Notes under the pieces: model-generated
Told to the model about the DNA's origin: nothing
Database searches by the model: none
Seen by the model: only the letters and a program-made list of their open reading frames with translations
Position numbers and translations under genes: made by a program
Shown here: positions 20,951-26,138 of the stretch, one piece after another
Numbering within the stretch: position 1 is the stretch's first letter
How the letters are laid out: every line of letters starts with the position of its first letter
NCBI GenBank assembly: GCA_964371655.1
Contig: CAYJOD010000088.1
Span: forward strand, 1-26,138
From: CAZGSN01 sp964371655
GTDB taxonomy: Bacteria > Desulfobacterota > Binatia > HRBIN30
Direction: 5' to 3'
Length of the DNA: 26,138 nucleotides

Positions 20951-22945
20951 TCACGGCAGCGCGAAGGCCACCACCGCATCGCCGCGCTTGGTACCGAGCC
21001 GGCCGTTGCCGCCGGCGGCGATGACGACGTACTGCTTCCCGTCTACCTCGTAGGTCATGGGTGTCGCCTGCCCACCGGCCGGCAGTCGGCCCTTCCAGAG
21101 TTCGACACCGGTCTCGATGTCGAAGGCGCGCAGGTAGTTGTCCATGGCGGCGCCGATGAAGATGAGCCCGCTGCCGGTCAGCGCCGAGCCGCCCAGATTC
21201 GCTGTTCCCCAATCCATGGCGATGCCGTAGGCGACGTCGCGCGTGGTGCCGAAGGTCACGTCCCAGCGAATCGTGCCGCTGCTCAGGTTGATGGCGGCCA
21301 GCTTGCCCCACGGCGGCTTGATGCAGGGCAAGCCGAGCGGCGACAGAAGTGACCGCCGCCCGATCGCGTACGGTGTTCCGACTTGGGGGTCGATCTCCTC
21401 ATCGCTCGGCGCTTTCGCCTCTTCCTCGGCGAAACGATTGCGAGGAATCAAGCGCACCGCGAACGGTAGGTTGCTGTAGTTGGTTACCAGAATCTGGCGC
21501 TCGGGGTCGAAGGACACGCCGCCCCAGTTGCTGCCGCCGAGACGGCCGGGCATCACCAGAGAGCCTTGGAAGCTCGGCGGCGTAAACAACCCCTCGTTGC
21601 GCAACGCTGCGAGGCTGCGAATGCAGACGGCGCGGTCGATTGGCGTCAGCCCCCAGGCGTCGTCGGAGCTTATCTTGGGCCCCAGACGCGGCGGCAGCGT
21701 CGGAAACGGCTGCGTCGGCGACGAGCTCTCACCCGGGATCGTACTCTGTGGCACGGCTCGCTCTTCGACGGGGAAGACCGCTCTGCCGGTGTCGCGTTCG
21801 AGCACGAAGATGTGCCCCAACTTTGTTGCCTGCACGACGACCGCAACGTCGGCGCCATTGCGCTTCAACGTCAGCAGCGTCGGTTGCGCCGGGACGTCGT
21901 AGTCCCACAGATCATGATGAACGGTTTGGTAGTGCCAGACCACGGCACCGGTGGAGCCGCGCAGCGCCACCACCGAGTCCGAGTAGTCGTCGCCGCTGTT
22001 GCGCAAGCCGCCGTCGGAGTCGGGACTGGTGTTGCCGGTCGGCACGAACACCAGGTCACGTTCCGCATCGACCGCGAACGGCGGCCAGGCGTTCGCCGGC
22101 ACCGGGCGATCGCGGCTGGCTGGCGGCGGCGCTTCCCAACTCCAACGCAGGGCACCGCTGCGGGCGTCGTAGGCACGTACCACTGCTCGCGCCGCGGCAG
22201 TGCGCTGGTTGTCGGCGACGTTGCTACCGACCACGACCAGGTCGTGGATCACCGCTGGCGGCGAGGTGACGCCGTACTCTCCTGGATTCGGTGTACCGAC
22301 TCCCGACTTCAGGTCGACCTCGCCACTGTTGCCGAAGTCGGCGCAGGCCTTGCCGGTGGCCGCATCGACGGCAAGCAGACGCGCATCGTTGGTCCCCATG
22401 AACAGACGCCGGCGACAGGCTTGCTCGGCCTGGGCGTGCCCATCCACCCACGTCGATACACCGCGTGAAGTGAGCTCGGAGTAGGGAAGGGTAGGGTCGA
22501 CCTTCGGATCGAAGACCCAACGTTGCTTGCCGGTGGCGGGATCGAGAGCGACGACTTTGTTCAACGGCGTGCTCAAGTAGAGGGTTCCGTCGACGAGGAT
22601 GGGAGTCGCCGCGAACGCGACCGGGCCCTTGGTGTGCACGCCGGCTTCGCCCGTGTGGTAGGTCCATGCAAGCGCCAGGGTGCCGACGTTGTCGCGGCTG
22701 ATCTGTCGCAAGGGCGAGTAGCGCGTCCCCTCGGGGTCGCGCCCATATGCCGGCCACTCGTCGGCGCGTGTTTCGCGTGCGCAGGCAAGGACGACCAGGA
22801 TCGCGAGTACCAGGACCCTTGGGTTCAAGGGTTCAAGGGATCGAGGGTTCCGGGATCGAACCCTTGGACCCTTGAACCCTCGAACCCTCTCCCGATCCCC
22901 CTGCCAAAGCGGGAGCAAGCTCCCGCACTCCAAGACAGGTGTCAT
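20951..22945 (-). CDS. PQQ-dependent dehydrogenase, exported
   Basis: A 664-residue quinoprotein of the PQQ glucose/alcohol dehydrogenase superfamily, an eight-bladed propeller that oxidises sugars or alcohols in the periplasm. Propeller motifs: TPILVDGTLYLSTPLNKVVA with LDPATGKQRWVFDP, RLLAVDAATGKACADFG, VWHYQTVHHDLWDYDVPAQP and GSALTGSGLIFIGAAMDNYL with RAFDIETGVELWKG. It lacks the five-helix membrane domain of Gcd, so it is soluble or held by its N-terminus. ATG 22945 has GGGGAGGAG immediately upstream. The first 43 residues are unusual: they are encoded by palindromic repeats (22821-22926). A hydrophobic core (VLVLAILVVLAC) and a cleavage-like TRA-DEW follow. The substrate cannot be told. 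The cytochrome c in this window is one possible acceptor, by inference only. Confidence 0.85.
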   Translation of the reverse strand: MTPVLECGSLLPLWQGDRERVRGFKGPRVRSRNPRSLEPLNPRVLVLAILVVLACARETRADEWPAYGRDPEGTRYSPLRQISRDNVGTLALAWTYHTGEAGVHTKGPVAFAATPILVDGTLYLSTPLNKVVALDPATGKQRWVFDPKVDPTLPYSELTSRGVSTWVDGHAQAEQACRRRLFMGTNDARLLAVDAATGKACADFGNSGEVDLKSGVGTPNPGEYGVTSPPAVIHDLVVVGSNVADNQRTAAARAVVRAYDARSGALRWSWEAPPPASRDRPVPANAWPPFAVDAERDLVFVPTGNTSPDSDGGLRNSGDDYSDSVVALRGSTGAVVWHYQTVHHDLWDYDVPAQPTLLTLKRNGADVAVVVQATKLGHIFVLERDTGRAVFPVEERAVPQSTIPGESSSPTQPFPTLPPRLGPKISSDDAWGLTPIDRAVCIRSLAALRNEGLFTPPSFQGSLVMPGRLGGSNWGGVSFDPERQILVTNYSNLPFAVRLIPRNRFAEEEAKAPSDEEIDPQVGTPYAIGRRSLLSPLGLPCIKPPWGKLAAINLSSGTIRWDVTFGTTRDVAYGIAMDWGTANLGGSALTGSGLIFIGAAMDNYLRAFDIETGVELWKGRLPAGGQATPMTYEVDGKQYVVIAAGGNGRLGTKRGDAVVAFALP
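22821..22926. repeat. Palindromic repeats inside the PQQ gene 5' end
   Basis: Two palindromes lie within the coding region. One is a perfect 18-base hairpin, GCGGGAGCAAGCTCCCGC, at 22909-22926. The other is an imperfect inverted repeat from 22821 to about 22893, built from GGGTTCAAGGG units facing CCCTTGAACCC units. Both resemble the intergenic repeats elsewhere in this window, not protein-coding sequence, yet the frame stays open through both. Confidence 0.75.
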
Positions 22946-22980
22946 GGTTGCTCCTCCCCGCCGACCATCCTCGCTCTGGC

Positions 22981-23112
22981 GAGGTTGTCTCAAAACCTCG
23001 GCTTGGTGGTATAGGCCAAAGGCCTATACCACCAAGAACCCAATCCCAGTGCAGGAAGCCTTGGTGGTATAGGCTTCCAGCCTGTACCACCAAGAGGTCT
23101 TGAGACAACCTC
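22981..23112. mobile_element. Composite palindromic element (E2)
   Basis: The outer inverted repeats of 19 bases (22981-22999 GAGGTTGTCTCAAAACCTC; 23094-23112) match at 18 of 19 positions. Inside are two further hairpins made from the same unit: 23002-23017 with 23021-23036, a perfect 16-bp stem starting CTTGGTGGTATAGGCC, and 23060-23073 with 23081-23094 with one mismatch. The 10-base CTCTGGCGAG occurs at both edges (22974-22983, 23110-23119) and may be a target duplication. The element lies between the divergent PQQ and acyl-CoA synthetase genes. It encodes no protein. Confidence 0.8.
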
Positions 23113-23382
23113 TGGCGAGCGCGGCTACGTGAGCCAGCACTGTAGCCGCGGCCGCCAGGCCGGGGATCTGCTGTTTACTTGCACAGCTAGCCTCAGGACG
23201 GCCGATGCTCCACCGTGCCACGCTCTGGCGAGCGCTGCTACACCCGCGTCGTCGTCGTCCGCGACACCCGGCTCGATTACACCGACGAATATCTCGCCTG
23301 CACCACCCACGCCGCGCTTCCAAGCGCGCTTGCAAACCTGCTAAAGAAGCGTCCCCGATTTTGTCCGAGGAGGCTTGTGTAG
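23113..23382. other. Gene-free leader of the acyl-CoA synthetase gene
   Basis: No gene is visible. CTCTGGCGAGCG followed by C/TGCTAC appears at 23110-23128 and again near 23222-23240, and in complement at 25258-25275. The promoter of the downstream gene should be here, but no consensus pair is clear. Confidence 0.4.
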
Positions 23383-25203
23383 ATGTCAGAACCATTGAGC
23401 TTCGATGCGCCATTTACTGTTTGCGGACAGATCGAGGCGCGCGCCAATCATCCGGTGGCCGCGGGCAAGGTGTTCTTGATGCAGGGCGAGCGCACCTGGA
23501 CCTATCGCCAGTGGCGCGACGAGTCGGTGCGTACCGCACACCTGTTGCTGCGCCGCCTCGGTAAGATCGACGACAATCGCCCGGGCCACGTTGCCATGCT
23601 GTTGGAGAACCACTTCGAGCTGGTGGCTCTGTACGGCGGCTGCGCCTATGCCGGGGCGACGTTGTTTGGCGTCAACACCGGCCTGCGCGGCGAGGTGCTC
23701 GCCGGGGTTGTCAACCAATCGCGCGCGCGCGTGCTCGTCGTCGACGAGAAATTTCTTCCGGAGGTGGAGCGCATCCGCGACCAGCTCAAGCATATCGCCG
23801 CCGAGAATATTCTCGTCCTGCCGACCCAAGGGGGTCCGGTTGCGGCGAGTGCGAATCTGCTCACCTGCCTGGACAGTGAGGTCGCCGCGCCGGGCAAGTC
23901 CCTCGACGCGCCGGCAGTCGATGTCGCCGCCGATTGCAACCTGATGGTCATCTACACCTCGGGAACAACCGGTCTTCCCAAGGGCATCAACAACAATCAC
24001 ATGAAGCTCTGCGCCACCGGCTTTGCGGTGTCCGCCAACATGCAGCTGACCCAGGACGATACAGGCTACGCGTGCATGCCGCTGTTCCATTCGAACTCGG
24101 TGTTCGTCGGCATGATGCCGGCGTTCTGGGTGGGCGGCAGCCTGGCGATTCGCGAGCGCTTCAGCGCCAGCCAATTCGTCCCCGACGTGCTCCGCTACGG
24201 CGTGACGTTTTGGAACTATGTCGGGGAGCCGGTGCACTACGTGCTCGCCGCGATCGAGAAGCAGTACGGCGGTGACGAGGCGAAGATTGCGGCGGAGATC
24301 ACCAACAACCCGAAGAACAGGATGCGCTACGCCGTCGGCAACGGCGCGGCGCCGCCGGACATCGATCGGTTCATCAAATGGATGGGCTTGGAGGACATGC
24401 TCGAGCTCTACGGCTCGACCGAGGCCGCCATCAGCACCTTTCGCCGCAAGGGCGACCCGCGCAGCAGCGTCGGCGAGGTCTCCGACTCCGCGGTGCAGAT
24501 CCTCGATCCGATGGGCAAGGAATGCGAACCGGCGCAGCTCGGCGCCGATGGCAAGCTGCTCAATTACGACAAAGCGGTCGGTGAGATCTGCCGCGTCGCG
24601 CCCGACACCAGCCTGTTTCAAGGTTACTTCGACAATCCCAAGGCCAACACCGAGAAGTATCGCGACGGCATCTACCACTCCGGCGACCTTGGCCACATCC
24701 TGATCCACGAAGGGCGCCGCTTCCTGTACTTCGACGGGCGTACCGATGACTGGATCCGCAAGGACGGCGAGAACTTCTCGGCGGGGCAGGTCGGACGCGT
24801 CGTCTCCGAGCATCCCGACGTTGCCCTCGCCGTGGCCTTTGGCGTTCCGTGCGCGGTCTCGGATGAGCTGGTGATGGCCGCCATCAAGATGCGCTCGGGG
24901 GCCAAGTTCGATCCGCAGGCGTTCTTCGACTGGTGCGAGGATCAGGTGAACGGTGCCAGCATGGATCGCAAATGGTTCCCCGACTTCGTTCGTCTGGTCG
25001 ATGACTTCGAGTACACGCAGACGCAGAAGGTACTGGTGCGCAACCTCAAGAAAGTTCACTTCGACCGCCGCCGCGTCCCGGACGAGATCATCTATTGGCG
25101 CGAGCGCGGCGACACGGCTTACAAGCCGTTCATCAAAGCCGACTTTGAACGCCTGCAGAAGGAGTTCGTCGAACGCGAACGCGCCGAGTTGCTCGATCGC
25201 TAA
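23383..25203 (+). CDS. AMP-dependent acyl-CoA synthetase (fatty-acid-CoA ligase-like)
   Basis: A 606-residue member of the ANL superfamily that activates a carboxylic acid to acyl-AMP and then to acyl-CoA. Motifs: P-loop YTSGTTGLPKG (191-201), ELYGSTEA (341-348), YHSGDLGHI (431-439), DGRTDDWIRKDGENFS (451-466) and the C-terminal catalytic lysine region TQTQKVLVRNL with Lys549. The C-terminal end (DEIIYWRERGDTAYKPF) resembles the very-long-chain/FATP-like and FadD17-like branch. The acid used (fatty, steroid-derived or aromatic) cannot be read from sequence. GAGGAGG 9 bases before ATG 23383 fixes the start. It stands alone, divergent from the PQQ dehydrogenase gene. Confidence 0.9.
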   Translation: MSEPLSFDAPFTVCGQIEARANHPVAAGKVFLMQGERTWTYRQWRDESVRTAHLLLRRLGKIDDNRPGHVAMLLENHFELVALYGGCAYAGATLFGVNTGLRGEVLAGVVNQSRARVLVVDEKFLPEVERIRDQLKHIAAENILVLPTQGGPVAASANLLTCLDSEVAAPGKSLDAPAVDVAADCNLMVIYTSGTTGLPKGINNNHMKLCATGFAVSANMQLTQDDTGYACMPLFHSNSVFVGMMPAFWVGGSLAIRERFSASQFVPDVLRYGVTFWNYVGEPVHYVLAAIEKQYGGDEAKIAAEITNNPKNRMRYAVGNGAAPPDIDRFIKWMGLEDMLELYGSTEAAISTFRRKGDPRSSVGEVSDSAVQILDPMGKECEPAQLGADGKLLNYDKAVGEICRVAPDTSLFQGYFDNPKANTEKYRDGIYHSGDLGHILIHEGRRFLYFDGRTDDWIRKDGENFSAGQVGRVVSEHPDVALAVAFGVPCAVSDELVMAAIKMRSGAKFDPQAFFDWCEDQVNGASMDRKWFPDFVRLVDDFEYTQTQKVLVRNLKKVHFDRRRVPDEIIYWRERGDTAYKPFIKADFERLQKEFVERERAELLDR

Positions 25204-25228
25204 CGGACCTCTCTGAGTAAAGACTTTA

Positions 25229-25252
25229 ACCGCAGAGACGCGGAGACGGGGA
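25229..25252. repeat. Single arm of the CCGCAGAGACGC repeat
   Basis: ACCGCAGAGACGCGGAGAC at this site matches the left arm of the inverted repeat at 16027-16197. No facing arm is seen nearby, so it is a half element or a relic. It lies 25 bases after the acyl-CoA synthetase stop. Confidence 0.6.
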
Positions 25253-25272
25253 GCATCGTAGCCGCGCTCGTC

Positions 25273-25390
25273 AGAGTTATCTCAAGACTCGTTTGGGGCT
25301 GGTGGCTTGAGGCTCGGGGCTTGGGTCCTTTCCAGCTCTTCCCGAGCCCCCAGCCCCTAGTCACGAGCCCCCATTTTCGAAGCAACCTCT
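25273..25390. mobile_element. Degenerate palindromic element (E3)
   Basis: The left edge AGAGTTATCTCAAGACTC resembles the ends of E2 (GAGGTTGTCTCAAGACCTC). The right edge complement begins AGAGGTTGC and then diverges. Inside, GGGGCTGG...GGCTCGGG faces CCCGAGCCCCCAGCCCC. The flank GTAGCCGCGCTCGTCAGAG (25258 on) is the complement of the sequence flanking the right end of E2. It is more decayed than E2 and lies between the acyl-CoA synthetase gene and thpR. No gene lies inside. Confidence 0.5.
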
Positions 25391-25459
25391 GTCGACGGCG
25401 GCTACAGTCGACGGCGGCTACGAGTAGACTGCACGCCAGCCGCGAACTACGCTGGCAAC

Positions 25460-26056
25460 ATGCCTGCCGATGAGCGCACGGAGATTCGCAGCTTCATTGC
25501 CGTCGATCTCGAAGCCTCCGTTCTGCTGGCTCTGCGCAACGTTCAGGATCAACTGCGCCGGGCCGGTGGCGATGTGCGCTGGGTTCGACCCGAGGGCCTG
25601 CATGTCACGCTGAAGTTTCTGGGGCCGGTGCAAGCCCAACGTATCGAGGAGATTCACGCCGCTGTCGCGGCTGCGGTCCGCGATCAACCGCCTCTGACCT
25701 TGCAGGTTTGCGGCCTCGGCGCCTTTCCGAATCTGCGTCGGCCACGGGTGCTGTGGGCCGGCCTGGAGGGAGACGATCTAGGCGCCCTGGCGCGACGCGT
25801 CGACGACGCTTTGGTTAGACTCGGATTTGCGGCCGAGCCGCGTGCCTTCAGCCCGCACGTGACGCTCGCCCGCGTCAACACGCTGAAGGGCTGGGGTACC
25901 TTGGAGAAACAAATCGAGACGCACGGCGCCGATCATTTTGGAGTCAGCACGGTCGCAGCAGTTCATATCTACCGCAGCGTGCTGCAACCCGGTGGATCGG
26001 TATACACGTTGCTACGAACGATTCCTTTGGCGGCAGGTCCACGGGAATGTCGGTGA
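25460..26056 (+). CDS. thpR: RNA 2',3'-cyclic phosphodiesterase
   Basis: A 198-residue 2H phosphoesterase (LigT/ThpR family) that opens 2',3'-cyclic phosphate ends of RNA. Both catalytic H-x-T motifs are present: LHVTLKFLG (His48, Thr50) and PHVTLARV (His133, Thr135). The N-terminal RSFIAVDL and the family-typical GLGAFPNLRRPRVLWAGL are clear. The length is normal for the family. ATG 25460 lacks a good Shine-Dalgarno, but no better start exists before the conserved RSFIAVD. It stands alone between two palindromic elements. Confidence 0.9.
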   Translation: MPADERTEIRSFIAVDLEASVLLALRNVQDQLRRAGGDVRWVRPEGLHVTLKFLGPVQAQRIEEIHAAVAAAVRDQPPLTLQVCGLGAFPNLRRPRVLWAGLEGDDLGALARRVDDALVRLGFAAEPRAFSPHVTLARVNTLKGWGTLEKQIETHGADHFGVSTVAAVHIYRSVLQPGGSVYTLLRTIPLAAGPRECR

Positions 26057-26067
26057 TATAGGGCATG

Positions 26068-26128
26068 CCTGGGAGCGCCGGCATCTTGCCGGCGCTAATC
26101 ACGCCGCCTGGAAGGCGGCGCTCCCAGG
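26068..26128. repeat. Cruciform-type REPIN after thpR
   Basis: Outer arms CCTGGGAGCGCCG (26068-26080) and its exact complement (26116-26128) enclose two hairpins: GCCGGC-GCCGGC at 26078-26094 and CGCCGCC-GGCGGCG at 26102-26120. It starts 11 bases after the thpR stop, so it may also end that transcript, although it lacks a U-tract. Confidence 0.85.
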
Positions 26129-26138
26129 GCTACAGAAC

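Noticed and set aside
20718..21311. Long 5' extension of the plsY frame
   Set aside because: Most of it lies inside the PQQ dehydrogenase gene in another frame on the same strand and has no PlsY-like content; only the part from 20837 is a possible alternative start.
22981..23112. Possible CRISPR-like repeat because CTTGGTGGTATAGGC occurs in tandem
   Set aside because: The units form inverted pairs within one palindromic element, with no regular spacers and no cas genes.
23386..25059. 557-residue open frame on the - strand opposite the acyl-CoA synthetase
   Set aside because: Antisense shadow of a gene with all its family motifs; no domain resemblance of its own.

Overview
The window is a GC-rich bacterial chromosome segment carrying about 19 protein genes, one gene remnant and an unusual number of palindromic repeats in the gaps. 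I see no tRNA, rRNA, CRISPR array, prophage or intact insertion sequence. The envelope genes (two lipoproteins, a periplasmic PQQ enzyme, a periplasmic cytochrome c) indicate a Gram-negative bacterium. The mix of an LpoB/COG3014 lipoprotein operon, an amt-glnB-glnA nitrogen cluster, a GH44 glycosidase and dispersed REP-like elements would fit an uncultured 'deltaproteobacterial' lineage (Desulfobacterota, Myxococcota or Binatota-like). That placement is inference and rests on no marker gene.

Left part (1-6267, + strand): a tight four-gene run after a repeat-rich leader. It encodes a secreted FG-GAP/VCBS repeat protein, a small secreted beta-rich protein, an Lgt-like membrane protein and a membrane-anchored sulfatase-superfamily protein. 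The gaps are 61, 39 and 3 bases, so it reads as one transcription unit for the cell envelope. This is the best candidate here for an undescribed system. It is followed by a MITE-like palindromic element and a broken OmpA C-terminal domain.

Middle part (6738-15754): a GH44 glycosidase and a phosphotransferase-family protein on the - strand; then on the + strand a one-cysteine redoxin, a three-gene lipoprotein operon (small exported protein, LpoB-like, COG3014-like) and a Phd/VapC-type toxin-antitoxin pair; then a di-heme cytochrome c on the - strand.

Nitrogen cluster (16250-19779, - strand): amt, glnB and glnA in that order, with a well-formed sigma-54 type -24/-12 promoter ahead of amt and a strong hairpin terminator after glnA. 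Ammonium uptake, P-II signalling and glutamine synthesis are therefore linked under likely nitrogen control.

Right part (20124-26138): plsY and a PQQ-dependent dehydrogenase on the - strand, divergent from a + strand acyl-CoA synthetase, then the RNA 2',3'-cyclic phosphodiesterase thpR.

Almost every larger gap holds an imperfect palindrome from a different family. One 150-base repeat occurs twice, about 19.9 kb apart. Three elements share similar outer ends but carry different inner stem-loops. One pair of palindromes has become coding sequence at the N-terminus of the PQQ dehydrogenase.
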